A stretch of DNA of 42,717 nucleotides, from assembly GCA_001769505.1 (NCBI GenBank), contig MEOF01000045.1, forward strand, positions 1 to 42,717, given 5' to 3'. The notes under the pieces were generated by a model. It did no database searches, was not told where the DNA came from, and saw nothing but the letters and a program-made list of their open reading frames with translations. Positions 33,607 to 42,717 of the stretch are shown here, piece by piece (position 1 is the first letter of the stretch; every line of letters starts with the position of its first letter). This DNA is from Bacteroidetes bacterium GWF2_33_38 (GTDB lineage: Bacteria > Bacteroidota > Bacteroidia > Bacteroidales > GWF2-33-38). The translations under genes were made by a program, and so were the position numbers.

Positions 33607-35178
33607 ATGTATAGTTATAACCGACAAGAGATTCATGCTAAAATTTATTTTGGTGGCATCATTTTATTGGCAATGAGTATTCCGTTGTCGGAATTTATGA
33701 TGAGTATTGCTCAATTTATATTAGCCGGAAACTGGTTGATAGAGGGAGGGTTCAAGAATAAATTCAATATCTTAAAAACTCGCAAAAGCATTCTGATATT
33801 TTTAACGATTTTTATCATCCATATTCTAGGTTTAATCGTAACCGATGATTTCAAATATGGGTTCAATGATATTCGAATTAAAATTCCCTTATTTATTTTG
33901 CCATTAATAATAGGCACGACTGAATCTCTAAACGAAAAGCAAATTAAGACAGTGTTGACATCTCTGTCAATAGCCTTGTTCGCAGGAAGTGTTTCAAGCA
34001 TGTTAGTAGTGTTTGGTTACATACATAAAGTCGTGGAAAGTGAAAGAGATATTTCTCTTTTTATTTCACATATTCGATTTGCATTACTGCTAAATGTTGC
34101 GATATTTAGCATGTTCTATTTTATAATTTCAAAAAAAATAATTTTATCAAAAATTGAAAAAATTGGTTTCGTTGCTTTGTTAGCATGGTTTATCGTTTTT
34201 CTTTTTATCTTAAAATCGGTTACCGGAATTATTATTTTTCTAGTTCTAGCTTTTGCCTTGACAATTTATGTGTTTTTTCGACGCAAAAATCCATGGTATA
34301 AGGCAAGTATTATTGGTTTAACTGCATTAGGAATAGGTCTTATTTTTTATATTGTTTATGGCGTTTACTCGGATTTTTATAATATTGAAAAAATTGATTT
34401 TAAAAAGCTAGAAGAACAAACCGCATCGGGAAACGCTTATCATCACGATACGTTAAATCGCCAAATCGAAAATGGACATTACACCTATATATATGTGTGC
34501 GAAAAAGAACTTGAAAAAGAGTGGAACAAAAAAAGCTCTTTTGCATACAAGGGGAAAGACAAGAAGAACCATGATTTAAAATACACGTTGATTCGTTATT
34601 TGACATCTCTTGGATTACGAAAAGATGCCGAGGGCGTTTTACAACTCAAAAGCGAAGATATTAAAGTAATCGAAAATGGATACGCAAATCAGATTTATAA
34701 AAGTAACAATGGGATGTACAATCGTATTTACGAAATTATTTGGGAATTTGATGTGTATAAAAAAGGAGCAAACCCAAGTGGTCATTCAATAACTCAACGA
34801 ATTGAGTTTTTGAAAGCAGCAAAAAATATTGTGTTGGCTAATTTCTGGTTTGGGGTTGGTACTGGAGATGTAAAACAAGAATTTTTGTCGAATTACGAGA
34901 ATACAAATTCTATATTAACCGAAAAGGCTAGATTAAGAGCACACAACCAATTGGTTACGTTTTTTATTACCTTTGGTTTGATTGGATTTTTATGGATTTT
35001 GTTTGCCTTATTTTATCCGATTTATCTTGAAAAAGGATTTAGGAATATTTTATTTACCGTATTTTTGGTAATTGCCATGCTCTCAATGCTAAACGAAGAC
35101 ACGCTTGAAACTCAAGCAGGAGTTACTTTTTTTGCGTTTTTGTATTCACTGCTGTTGTTCGGGGCTTCAAAAAAATAA
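33607..35178 (+). CDS. O-antigen ligase-like polytopic membrane protein
   Basis: The 523-residue protein has about ten hydrophobic helices and, between about residues 255 and 410, a large soluble domain holding charged segments (YICEKELEKEW-like, RYLTSLGLRKDAEGVL). After it comes the conserved Wzy_C-like element FWFGVGTGDVKQEF and RAHNQLVTFFITFGLIG, where an RxHN-type motif is typical of WaaL/Wzy enzymes. Such proteins join O-antigen or other glycans to lipid carriers at the periplasmic face; the substrate is unknown. No other glycan genes adjoin it. Confidence 0.8.
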   Translation: MYSYNRQEIHAKIYFGGIILLAMSIPLSEFMMSIAQFILAGNWLIEGGFKNKFNILKTRKSILIFLTIFIIHILGLIVTDDFKYGFNDIRIKIPLFILPLIIGTTESLNEKQIKTVLTSLSIALFAGSVSSMLVVFGYIHKVVESERDISLFISHIRFALLLNVAIFSMFYFIISKKIILSKIEKIGFVALLAWFIVFLFILKSVTGIIIFLVLAFALTIYVFFRRKNPWYKASIIGLTALGIGLIFYIVYGVYSDFYNIEKIDFKKLEEQTASGNAYHHDTLNRQIENGHYTYIYVCEKELEKEWNKKSSFAYKGKDKKNHDLKYTLIRYLTSLGLRKDAEGVLQLKSEDIKVIENGYANQIYKSNNGMYNRIYEIIWEFDVYKKGANPSGHSITQRIEFLKAAKNIVLANFWFGVGTGDVKQEFLSNYENTNSILTEKARLRAHNQLVTFFITFGLIGFLWILFALFYPIYLEKGFRNILFTVFLVIAMLSMLNEDTLETQAGVTFFAFLYSLLLFGASKK

Positions 35179-35204
35179 GCAAGTCGTTTTTAAAAAATTA
35201 TTTA

Positions 35205-35212
35205 TATTTTTG
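35205..35212 (+). promoter_or_regulatory. -7 promoter element for the deaminase gene
   Basis: TATTTTTG, an exact TAnnTTTG match, 24 bp before the ATG at 35237. No clear TTG box. Confidence 0.6.
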
Positions 35213-35236
35213 CAATCCACTATTAAGAAATAGATT

Positions 35237-35710
35237 ATGTGTGCAAATTGTGAAAAACATATGAAAGAAGCTATAAATCTTTCAATTGAAAATGTAAAAA
35301 ACGATGGCGGTCCTTTCGGAGCAGTTATTGTAAAGAACGGTGAGATTATTGCTCGTGGAGTGAATCGAGTTACACAAAACAACGACCCTACTGCACATGC
35401 CGAAGTTATGGCAATACGAGCTGCTTCAGAAAAATTAAAAAATTTCGATTTAAGTGGTTGCGAAATTTACACTTCTTGCGAACCTTGCCCAATGTGCTTA
35501 GGGGCAATTTATTGGTCTCGATTAGATAAAATTTATTATGGAAACAATAAAATTGATGCAAAAAATATTGATTTCGACGATTCGTTTATTTACGATGAAT
35601 TGGATTTGCCAATTGATAAGCGAAAAATTCCAACTATTCAAATGATGCGAAACGAAGCTTTGCAAGCATTTATCGATTGGGCGAATAAAACAGATAAAAC
35701 TGAATATTAA
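35237..35710 (+). CDS. Guanine deaminase-like cytidine/deoxycytidylate deaminase family enzyme
   Basis: The 157-residue zinc hydrolase has the two catalytic motifs HAE (54-56, with E56 as proton shuttle) and PCPMC (zinc cysteines 84 and 87). The long C-terminal part (IDAKNIDFDDSFIYDELDLP and the end NEALQAFIDWANKTDKTEY) resembles GuaD guanine deaminases rather than the tRNA-editing TadA. Guanine to xanthine is therefore the likely reaction. The N-terminal cysteine pair (CANC) is unusual but may be incidental. Single gene. Confidence 0.85.
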   Translation: MCANCEKHMKEAINLSIENVKNDGGPFGAVIVKNGEIIARGVNRVTQNNDPTAHAEVMAIRAASEKLKNFDLSGCEIYTSCEPCPMCLGAIYWSRLDKIYYGNNKIDAKNIDFDDSFIYDELDLPIDKRKIPTIQMMRNEALQAFIDWANKTDKTEY

Positions 35711-35783
35711 AAATTCATCCTCGTTATTATACTTTAAATCCTCAGGTTAAAAATTTGTTTTTGTAAGACTAGAGTTCCTAACA

Positions 35784-35811
35784 TTTGTTAAGAATTCGAA
35801 TTCTTAACAAA
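35784..35811. promoter_or_regulatory. 28-bp perfect palindrome
   Basis: Positions 35784-35811 are exactly self-complementary, with no central spacer; the core is GAATTCGAATTC and the outer half-site TTTGTTAA. Partial symmetry goes on outside (CTAACA and ATATTAG). It lies between the deaminase gene and the metalloprotease gene, 87 bp before the latter, and could be a dimer-binding operator or a cruciform/terminator. Confidence 0.6.
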
Positions 35812-35824
35812 AATATTAGTGCAA

Positions 35825-35857
35825 TTATTCAACATTCTATCAAAAAAAGTTGAATAA
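35825..35857. promoter_or_regulatory. Inverted repeat with 9-bp arms upstream of the M43 protease gene
   Basis: TTATTCAAC (35825-35833) and GTTGAATAA (35849-35857) are perfect arms around a 15-nt centre. It is 41 bp before the protease ATG and only 14 bp after the 28-bp palindrome. Confidence 0.5.
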
Positions 35858-35897
35858 GCTTACAATTAAAGCTAGTTTTACTTTCAAAACATAAATT

Positions 35898-37988
35898 ATG
35901 TATCGAATATACACCTTATTGGCACTCCTTGTTTTTTTTATCAATGTTGGTTTTTCACAAGATTTAAAGCTTTGCAAAACTCCTGAGATGAATAAACTGA
36001 TGCAAGAAAAGCATCCAGAAATGAAACAAGAACGAATAGATTTAGAAAAATTCACTAAACAATATATTGCTAACAAAAATATAACCGACGAGGTTTATGT
36101 TATTCCCATTGTTTTTCATATTGTTCATAACAATGGAACAGAAAATATTTCGAAAGAACAAATTTTAGACGCCGTACGGATTTTGAACGAAGATTTTAGA
36201 AAACAAAACGCTGACACTACACAAATTGTAAGTGCTTTTAAAAGCATTGCTGCTGATAGTTATATCGAATTTCGTTTAGCAAAAATCGACCCCGACGGAA
36301 ATTGTACTGAAGGCATAACACGAACTCAATCAGTTCTTACAACAAATGCTGGCGAAAATGTAAAATATTTAGCTCCAGCCTGGCCTCGCGATAAATATTT
36401 TAATGTTTGGGTTGTGAAATCGGTTGACGGAGCCGCCGGATATGCTTATTATCCAAGCGATTGGCTCGATCCTGAAGTTGATGGAGTTATATTAAATAAT
36501 ACATATATAGGAAGTATTGGAACTGGAACTTATACTCGATCAAGAGCCTTAACGCATGAAATAGGGCACTCTATGAATTTAATGCATCCATGGGGAAATA
36601 GCAATGACCCTGGTCTTGCTGAAAATTGTTACGACGACGATGAGGTTGAAGATACTCCAAACACGATTGGAAATACAACATGCATTTTAACCGCAGAGTC
36701 TTGTGGTTCGCTAGATAATGTGCAGAATTACATGGAATATTCGTATTGTACAAAAATGTACACATATGGGCAAAAAGACCGAATGAGAGCAGCCTTAAAT
36801 TCATATACTGGTGACAGATACTATTTGTGGCAAGCCGACAATCTTGTGGCTACTGGAACAAACGATGGATATATCTCAATGGCTTGTATTCCAACGGTTG
36901 AGTTTGGGATAAATTATACAAATGTTTGTGCCGATTATTTAGTTCAGTACAACGATTTGTCGTACAATGCTGAAGTTGACAGCTCTTGGTCGTGGAATTG
37001 GAGTTTCCCTGGAGGAATCCCAAGTTCATCAACGGAGCAAAACCCGTTGGTAAAATATAGTTCGGGCGATTCTTACGACGTAAGCCTAACTGTTGCCAAT
37101 TCTACTGGAAGTAATTCTTTGTCAAAATCGGCTGTTGTAAGCGTTTTTAATACTGATTCGGGCGAGTCGGCTCCTGTTTTTCAAGGGTTTGAAAGTTCAA
37201 GTTTTCCAACAAATACAAGCGATGCTGAAAAAAATTGGTTCATCGAAAGTGGAAGCGACCAAACTTGGTATCGAACAACATATGCTTCAGCTAGTGGTAA
37301 CGCATCGTTGGTATTGCGAAACAATTACATTTATTCTGGAACTAAAAATTCGTTCACCTCTCCAAATATTATATTGGGAAACAACACCATTTCGGCAACG
37401 CTTACTTTTAAAGTTGCGTATGCCCGAAGTTCTATTTCGTCAACCGATTATTTAAAAGTTTATGTATCGCCCAATTGCGGAAGAACATGGCATTTAAGAT
37501 ATGCTCGTTCGGGTGCAACCTTAGCTACAAACGGAGGTGTTTACGTAACAAATGCATTTATTCCTGATGCTGAAGAGTGGAGACAAGACAATGTTAGCCT
37601 TGCTGGATATGCTGATTCAACTATGATGCGTATTAAGTTTGAATGCACAAGTGGCGATGGAAATTATCTATATATCGACGATATTGATTTAACAATCGTA
37701 ACCTCTGACCAAAGCGAAGAAGAAATTATTCAGTCGGCGAATGTATATCCAAATCCATTTAACAATAGTGCAACCATAAGTTATTCGCTAAACCAAGTCA
37801 GCGATGTTTCGATTGTAATTTACGATATTGCCGGAAAACAAATTGGATTTATTCAAAAAACCAACATGGTTGGAAATCACGAAATACAAGTCGCCGAAAT
37901 TGCTGATATAAAAACCGAAGGAATTTATTTTGTAAACATCAAAATTAACGATTATTCGCTTACTCGTAAAATGATTAAAATCGAGTAG
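35898..37988 (+). CDS. Secreted M43-type (cytophagalysin) zinc metalloprotease with T9SS tail
   Basis: The 696-residue protein has a signal peptide (ending FSQ), a propeptide-like region and a pappalysin-type protease domain (about 65-305). The zinc motif is HEIGHSMNLMH (220-230), with E221 catalytic, and the Met-turn VQNYMEY follows with M279. Next come a PKD-like domain (about 330-410), a jelly-roll-like domain (about 425-615) and a T9SS sorting tail from VYPNPFNNSA (about 620). It is predicted to be exported through the outer membrane and to digest extracellular proteins. Two inverted repeats precede it and may govern expression. Confidence 0.95.
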   Translation: MYRIYTLLALLVFFINVGFSQDLKLCKTPEMNKLMQEKHPEMKQERIDLEKFTKQYIANKNITDEVYVIPIVFHIVHNNGTENISKEQILDAVRILNEDFRKQNADTTQIVSAFKSIAADSYIEFRLAKIDPDGNCTEGITRTQSVLTTNAGENVKYLAPAWPRDKYFNVWVVKSVDGAAGYAYYPSDWLDPEVDGVILNNTYIGSIGTGTYTRSRALTHEIGHSMNLMHPWGNSNDPGLAENCYDDDEVEDTPNTIGNTTCILTAESCGSLDNVQNYMEYSYCTKMYTYGQKDRMRAALNSYTGDRYYLWQADNLVATGTNDGYISMACIPTVEFGINYTNVCADYLVQYNDLSYNAEVDSSWSWNWSFPGGIPSSSTEQNPLVKYSSGDSYDVSLTVANSTGSNSLSKSAVVSVFNTDSGESAPVFQGFESSSFPTNTSDAEKNWFIESGSDQTWYRTTYASASGNASLVLRNNYIYSGTKNSFTSPNIILGNNTISATLTFKVAYARSSISSTDYLKVYVSPNCGRTWHLRYARSGATLATNGGVYVTNAFIPDAEEWRQDNVSLAGYADSTMMRIKFECTSGDGNYLYIDDIDLTIVTSDQSEEEIIQSANVYPNPFNNSATISYSLNQVSDVSIVIYDIAGKQIGFIQKTNMVGNHEIQVAEIADIKTEGIYFVNIKINDYSLTRKMIKIE

Positions 37989-38118
37989 GTTTAATACGAA
38001 ATTAAACTTGAATTATAATTCTGCAAAATATTTCGAATAGGTTTCTTGAGCTAAAATTAATGGTCGCATAAATTACCCTATTTTAAAAAATTAATCGAAG
38101 GAATATTTTTGATACACA

Positions 38119-38156
38119 AACCTATCTTTTTATTCTTTTGTGAAAGAATCTAGGTT
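38119..38156 (-). terminator. Weak hairpin at the end of dnaG
   Basis: ATTCTTT/AAAGAAT around a 4-nt loop, with outer arms AACCTA/TAGGTT that include the dnaG stop codon. Read on the minus strand, an A run separates the two stems, so termination is uncertain. The 161-bp gap 37989-38149 holds nothing else that I see. Confidence 0.35.
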
Positions 38157-40075
38157 ATAATTCTATTTCCAAGTGTTATCGAAATTGTTTTATGAATTTC
38201 TTTGAGTTTTGTATAATCTCTCATTAAATTGTCAATTTCTTCATTGTCGGTGGTTTCCGAAAGCTTTTGTTCAATTTGTTTAAGTTCGTGAACAAGATGA
38301 GAATTTTTATACGCAATAATTGTCTCTGGAACAATTTCAGTTAGTTTCTTTATTTCGGGTTGAATTAATGTTTCACGTTTTATCCAAATGGTGCTTAGCT
38401 GGTATATTTCGGTAAGCATATTTACGGCGATTGTACTAATTTGAGGATTTGGATGATTTATAAAAGGTTTTTCTGAAAAAACGCCAGTGTTTTCAATAAG
38501 CGTAACAATCTCGTCGAAAATAATTTTATATTGTTCATTATCAAGACTTAACTCATCTTCCTTAAGTTGATTAATGATATAAGTTGCAACCGAAATGTTG
38601 TTTTCATTATCTTCAAAAGTGAGTTTTTCGTTACCATAATTCAGCATTAGCCGAATAATTTCGTATTCGCATGTTTGATGGTCGTATAGAATTTTGTTTT
38701 TGTTTGATTGGTCTATAGCTGACTGAGTCGGAGTCTCTCCATGTTGCAATCGAGAATCCCTAGATTGATCACCATTTTTTTTGCGAATTCGTGATATTTC
38801 GTAGTAAAGAATTTGTTCATCTACTTTAAGCAATCGACTACATTCTTTTATGTACAACGAACGTGCGATTCTATCTGGAATCAATGCGACCGAACTAACC
38901 ACATCGCTAATCAAACGTGCTTTTTGAATTGGGTCGGTTGCAGATTCAGTTATAAGCAATTCGGTTTTGAACGAAATAAAATCTTTTTCGTTTGCTTTAA
39001 TGAATTGAATATATTCTAACGAACTAACTTTTTTTGAGAACGAATCGGGGTCATCGCCTTCGGGAAAAAGAAGCACTTTAACATTGAGTCCTTCTTCAAG
39101 TATTAAATCAATTCCTCGCAGCGAAGCTTTGATTCCGGCTGGATCGCCATCGTACAAAATTGTAACATTTTCGGTAAATCGTTTAATCAGCCTTATTTGT
39201 TCAACGGTTAACGATGTTCCCGACGAGGCGACTACATTTTCGATTCCTGCCTGATGCATCGAAATAACATCGGTATAGCCTTCGACCAAATAACATTTAT
39301 CGTGTTCAACGATAGCTTTTTTCGCAAAATATAATCCATATAATATTTTGCTTTTATGATAAATTTCTGATTCGGGCGAATTTAAATATTTAGCAACTTT
39401 TTTATCGGTTCTTAGTGTTCGTCCTCCAAATCCGATAACACTTCCCGAAATAGAATGTATAGGAAACATAACACGCCCCGAAAATCGATCAAAAGTTTTG
39501 TCGTTACTTTCTATTGTAAGCCCTGATTTTACAAGATTTTCGAGTTTATATCCTTTTTTCAATGCCTCTTTGGTAAATTCATCGAATTTGTCAACGCTAT
39601 AACCTAGTTGAAATGTATCAATAATTTTTTCGGTAAATCCTCGTTCAATAAAATATGCTTTCCCAATAGCATTTCCGTCTGGATGTTTGGCTAAAACATC
39701 TGAAAAATACTTTTGAGCAAATGCCGAAACAATCAATAAACTTTCACGTTCATTTTTTTGTTTAACGTCTTCTTCGCTTAATTCTTTTTCATATATTTCG
39801 ATGTTATATTTTTTCGCCAAATGCCTTATTGAATCCGTAAAAGAAAGGTGTTCGTGGTCCATAATGAAACTTACCGAATTGCCTCCCTTTCCGCAACCAA
39901 AACATTTGTAAATTCCTTTTGCAGGCGAAACAGTAAATGATGGGGTTTTCTCGTTATGAAACGGGCATAATCCAAGAAAGTTTGCTCCACGACGTTTTAA
40001 GGTAATATAATCTTGAACAACCTCTGTAATTTCAGCTGTTTCGATTACTCGATCAATCGTGGCTTGGTCAATCAT
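38150..40075 (-). CDS. dnaG: DNA primase
   Basis: DnaG makes RNA primers at the replication fork. The 641-residue protein has the N-terminal CHC2 zinc site (C37, H40, C58, C61 in CPFH and CFGCG), the RNA-polymerase core with FSGRVMFPI and FGGRTL, the TOPRIM domain with YLVEGYTDVI (about 262-271) and LYDGDPAG, then a diverged C-terminal helicase-binding region. The frame is open from 40141, but ATG 40075 (MIDQATIDRVIE) is the family start and the -7 element at 40115-40122 lies inside the longer version. Confidence 0.97.
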   Translation of the reverse strand: MIDQATIDRVIETAEITEVVQDYITLKRRGANFLGLCPFHNEKTPSFTVSPAKGIYKCFGCGKGGNSVSFIMDHEHLSFTDSIRHLAKKYNIEIYEKELSEEDVKQKNERESLLIVSAFAQKYFSDVLAKHPDGNAIGKAYFIERGFTEKIIDTFQLGYSVDKFDEFTKEALKKGYKLENLVKSGLTIESNDKTFDRFSGRVMFPIHSISGSVIGFGGRTLRTDKKVAKYLNSPESEIYHKSKILYGLYFAKKAIVEHDKCYLVEGYTDVISMHQAGIENVVASSGTSLTVEQIRLIKRFTENVTILYDGDPAGIKASLRGIDLILEEGLNVKVLLFPEGDDPDSFSKKVSSLEYIQFIKANEKDFISFKTELLITESATDPIQKARLISDVVSSVALIPDRIARSLYIKECSRLLKVDEQILYYEISRIRKKNGDQSRDSRLQHGETPTQSAIDQSNKNKILYDHQTCEYEIIRLMLNYGNEKLTFEDNENNISVATYIINQLKEDELSLDNEQYKIIFDEIVTLIENTGVFSEKPFINHPNPQISTIAVNMLTEIYQLSTIWIKRETLIQPEIKKLTEIVPETIIAYKNSHLVHELKQIEQKLSETTDNEEIDNLMRDYTKLKEIHKTISITLGNRIIT

Positions 40076-40114
40076 TTCTGATGATAAATAGTGCTTTGTG
40101 ATTTTTTGTGAATA

Positions 40115-40141
40115 CAAAGGTACGAAATTATCATTGAGCAA
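40115..40141 (-). promoter_or_regulatory. dnaG promoter: TTG, 16-nt spacer, TACCTTTG
   Basis: Minus-strand TACCTTTG (40122-40115) is an exact -7 match, 39 bp before ATG 40075. A TTG lies at 40141-40139, a slightly short spacing. The 299-bp gap 40076-40374 contains this promoter and presumably the divergent carboxylase promoter, which I could not pin down. Confidence 0.7.
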
Positions 40142-40374
40142 TTATTATATGTTGAAAAAAGACAACTTATTAACAGATTTTCACTCAATACACAAAAACA
40201 AATATCAGATAATCAAGTCGATATGTTTTTATGAAAAGAAGTTTTGAACAAGGTTAAAATATGTGAATATTTAGATTTGTTATTTTTTCCTTAATTTTAT
40301 ATGTTTTTTAACATTGCTACAAAGCATAAAGGTTGACTTAAGTGGCTGATTATTTTAACGTTTACTAAAATAAA

Positions 40375-41925
40375 ATGGATATAGAAGGAAAATATTTTAA
40401 AGATTTTTTGGCTAGAGGAGAAAAACAGAAAAATCATCGCTCCGAGAAGACGGCAGAAAAACAGCATTCAAAAGGAAAATTAACAGCATGGGAAAGAATT
40501 GAATTATTATTCGACGAAGGAACATTTGAAGAAATAGACAAATTTGTTACATCTGCTTCAGTTGATTTTGGAAAAGCGGATAAAATTCTTGGCGATGGAG
40601 TAATTACGGGACATGGTAAAATCAGTGGAAGACTTGCCTTTGTATTTTCTCAGGATTTTACTATTATGGGCGGTTCGCTTGGTTCGGTTCATGCTGCAAA
40701 AATAGCAAAAATTCAAGATATGGCTCTTAAAACCGGAGCTCCTTTAATTGGACTTATTGACTCTGGTGGGGCTAGAATTCAAGAAGGAGTTCAAAGTTTA
40801 GCAGGATACTCAGGTATTTTTTTCCGCAATGTTAAGTCGTCAGGAGTTATTCCCCAAATATCGGTGATTATGGGACCAGCTGCGGGAGGAGCGGTTTATT
40901 CTCCTGCTTTAACCGATTTTGTTTTTATGACCGATAAAACCAGTTATATGTTTGTAACGGGACCAAATGTTGTAAAAGAAGTTCTTAACGAAGATGTTTC
41001 GTTCGAAGAACTTGGAGGAGCTTCAATACACGGAAAGAAAAGCGGAGTATCTCATTTTGTCTACGACGATGAAGAGAATACGATAAAGGGAGTTAGGCGT
41101 CTTTTGTCTTATATTCCATCAAACAACATGGAACATCCTCCTTTTATTGACACGTTCGATGTAGAAGGGCGTTTCGAAGAAAAACTTCGAGATGTAGTTC
41201 CCGACGATCCCAACAAACCTTACGATGTTAAAGATGTTATTCGGCTGATTGTTGATAATGGTCGATATATGGAAGTTTCTGAGGGTTTCGCACAAAATAT
41301 TTTTATTGGTTTTGCTCGTTTAGCTGGAAAAACGATAGGAATTATCGCAAATCAGCCCAAAGTTCTAGCAGGAACACTAGATATTAATGCCTCAATGAAA
41401 GCTGCTCGTTTCATTCGTTTTTGCGACGCATATAACATTCCTCTTCTTGTATTGGAAGATGTTCCTGGTTTTTTGCCTGGAATAAATCAAGAGCATGGTG
41501 GATTAATTAAACATGGAGCAAAACTGCTTTATGCATTTTGCGAAGCTGTAGTTCCTAGAGTTACAGTTATTTTAAGGAAATCATACGGTGGTGCATATTG
41601 TGTTATGAACAGTAAAAATATTGGTGGAGATTTTAATTTTGCTTGGCCGACAGCCGAAATAGCAGTTATGGGACCAGAAGGAGCTGTCGCAATTTTGTAC
41701 AAAAAAGAACTCGACGAAGCAGAAGATAAAGCTAAATTGAAAAAGGATTTAGCACAAAAATATCGTAACGAAATTGCAAATCCCTACGTAGCTGAGGATA
41801 AAGGATATATTGACGAGGTTATTGATCCTGCTGTTACAAGAACAAAGCTCATTTCTGCTTTTCAAGCATTAGAAAATAAACATGTTTATGTTCCTGATAG
41901 AAGACACGGAAACATTCCATTATAA
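40375..41925 (+). CDS. Acyl-CoA carboxylase carboxyltransferase (beta) subunit
   Basis: The 516-residue protein is a biotin-dependent carboxyltransferase of the propionyl-CoA/methylmalonyl-CoA type. Signatures are DFTIMGGSLGSVHA, LIDSGGARIQEG (oxyanion site), GPAAGGAVYSPALTDF and the second-domain PGFLPGINQEHGG with GGAYCVMNSK. It transfers CO2 from biotin to an acyl-CoA. The biotin carboxylase gene begins 15 bp downstream, so this is an operon; a biotin-carrier gene would be expected outside the window. Propionyl-CoA is the most likely substrate, but the beta subunit alone does not settle it. Confidence 0.93.
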   Translation: MDIEGKYFKDFLARGEKQKNHRSEKTAEKQHSKGKLTAWERIELLFDEGTFEEIDKFVTSASVDFGKADKILGDGVITGHGKISGRLAFVFSQDFTIMGGSLGSVHAAKIAKIQDMALKTGAPLIGLIDSGGARIQEGVQSLAGYSGIFFRNVKSSGVIPQISVIMGPAAGGAVYSPALTDFVFMTDKTSYMFVTGPNVVKEVLNEDVSFEELGGASIHGKKSGVSHFVYDDEENTIKGVRRLLSYIPSNNMEHPPFIDTFDVEGRFEEKLRDVVPDDPNKPYDVKDVIRLIVDNGRYMEVSEGFAQNIFIGFARLAGKTIGIIANQPKVLAGTLDINASMKAARFIRFCDAYNIPLLVLEDVPGFLPGINQEHGGLIKHGAKLLYAFCEAVVPRVTVILRKSYGGAYCVMNSKNIGGDFNFAWPTAEIAVMGPEGAVAILYKKELDEAEDKAKLKKDLAQKYRNEIANPYVAEDKGYIDEVIDPAVTRTKLISAFQALENKHVYVPDRRHGNIPL

Positions 41926-41940
41926 ATTAAGCATTACTAC

Positions 41941-42717
41941 ATGGAAAAGAAAATAATTAAAAAATTGCTTATTGCAAATCGTGGCGAAATAGCAATAAGA
42001 ATAATAGAAACAGCAAAAAAACTAGGAATCGAAACCTATGTAATTAAAACAGCAAAAGAACCTTCGGCTCTTTATTTAAAGCACGCTGATGTAATTTGCG
42101 ATTTTACTCAAAATACTAACGAACTGCCTGAGTTTTTAGATGTTGAGTTGATTATAAAAACAGCGAAAGAACATAAGGTTGATGCAATACATCCCGGATA
42201 TGGATTCTTAGCTGAAAACCCCTATTTTGCTCAATGTTGCGACGATGAAGGAATCATTTTTATCGGCCCCTCTGCCGATGCTATTTACAAAATGGGAAAC
42301 AAGACAATAGCAAAACAATTAGCAATAAAACATAAAGTTCCTTTGTTGGAGGGTAGTAGCGGAAATGTTCCAAGTCCTAAAGAGGCATTAAAAATTGCCG
42401 AAAAAATAGGTTATCCCGTTATTATTAAAGCTGCATCGGGTGGAGGTGGACGTGGAATGCGTATTGTTGAAGATGCTTCGCAAGTTGAAAAAATGTTTCA
42501 TCTTGCATCAAATGAAGCAGCAAAAGCCTTTGATGATTCATCGGTTTTTATTGAAAAATATGTTCGAAATCCTCGACATATTGAGTTTCAAATCCTTGGC
42601 GATAAACATGGAAATATTATTCATCTTGGCGAAAGAGAATGTTCGATTCAACGAAAACACCAAAAATTAATTGAGGAATCTCCATCGGTAGCCTTAAGCG
42701 AAGAATTAAGAAAAATT
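41941..42717 (+). CDS. Biotin carboxylase subunit, 3'-truncated by the window end
   Basis: The frame is open from ATG 41941 to the last base (259 codons, no stop), so the gene continues beyond the window. It starts with the biotin-carboxylase signature KKLLIANRGEIAIRI, then HPGYGFLAENPYFA, IGPSADAIYKMGNK and the ATP-grasp glycine loop KAASGGGGRGMRIV, and reaches RECSIQRKHQKLIEESPS. It carboxylates the biotin carrier using ATP and bicarbonate. It follows the carboxyltransferase by 15 bp and shares its operon. The full protein should be about 450-500 residues or more. Confidence 0.95.
   Translation, partial: MEKKIIKKLLIANRGEIAIRIIETAKKLGIETYVIKTAKEPSALYLKHADVICDFTQNTNELPEFLDVELIIKTAKEHKVDAIHPGYGFLAENPYFAQCCDDEGIIFIGPSADAIYKMGNKTIAKQLAIKHKVPLLEGSSGNVPSPKEALKIAEKIGYPVIIKAASGGGGRGMRIVEDASQVEKMFHLASNEAAKAFDDSSVFIEKYVRNPRHIEFQILGDKHGNIIHLGERECSIQRKHQKLIEESPSVALSEELRKI

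Noticed and set aside
40076-40141. N-terminal extension of dnaG
   Set aside because: The 22 extra codons carry the -7 promoter element and do not match the family start MIDQATIDRV.
42440-42670. 76-codon plus-strand frame near the right edge
   Set aside because: It lies in another frame of the biotin carboxylase gene, whose own frame is open from 41941 to the end and has strong motifs.
1-42717. CRISPR array, rRNA, tRNA or full-length insertion sequence
   Set aside because: No regularly spaced direct repeats, no rRNA or tRNA signatures and no transposase frame were found on either strand.

Overview
The window reads as a stretch of chromosome from a low-GC member of the Bacteroidota, probably an environmental Bacteroidales-like lineage. 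Five observations support this. (i) Many genes are preceded by the Bacteroidota -7 promoter element TAnnTTTG, several with a TTG about 19-22 nt further upstream. (ii) Three secreted proteins end in a type IX secretion (T9SS) sorting tail with a PNP motif. (iii) Rho carries a long charged insertion. (iv) The DksA/TraR-like protein has lost its zinc cysteines. (v) DUF4266 and DUF3570 genes sit beside ApbE. No rRNA, tRNA or CRISPR array was seen.

Layout. 1-700: a small minus-strand gene pair, one member frameshifted, inside a 22-bp perfect inverted repeat. 698-4598: a plus-strand cassette of thioredoxin-like protein, DUF2271 protein, ApbE flavin transferase, DUF4266 lipoprotein and DUF3570 barrel. 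The DUF2271 protein carries the FMN-attachment motif DAITGAT and a T9SS tail, so the cassette looks like a machine for making a surface flavoprotein. 4817-5581: a methyltransferase. 5614-8171: a compact minus-strand operon higB-higA-(KGGVGR ATPase with TPR repeats), with its own promoter and a 29-bp operator-like inverted repeat. This three-gene toxin-antitoxin-ATPase unit is the best candidate for an under-described system. 8333-12913: ileS, dksA-like gene and lspA. 13022-14439: two envelope proteins of unknown function. 14687-20880: tsaD with an outer-membrane protein gene, divergent from a giant TamB. 21027-26078: a lipoprotein, rho, a Sua5/YrdC gene, the SiaC/SiaB partner-switch pair and a LOG-family gene. 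26478-29001: a peptidylarginine-deiminase-like T9SS protein and a lipoprotein. 29142-33370: minus-strand translation genes rplM, rpsI, rpsB and tsf, then pyrH and frr with their own promoters. 33607-37988: an O-antigen-ligase-like membrane protein, a nucleobase deaminase and an M43 metalloprotease with a T9SS tail. 38150-42717: dnaG, divergent from an acyl-CoA carboxylase operon that runs off the window.

Mobile or repeated DNA: two 146-147-bp MITE-like elements, about 99% identical by eye, lie in opposite orientation in convergent intergenic gaps at 14529 and 26228. The second appears nested in another palindromic repeat. A different imperfect palindromic repeat lies inside the flavin cassette at 1964-2068.

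All calls come from reading the sequence and from family knowledge. No database search was run.
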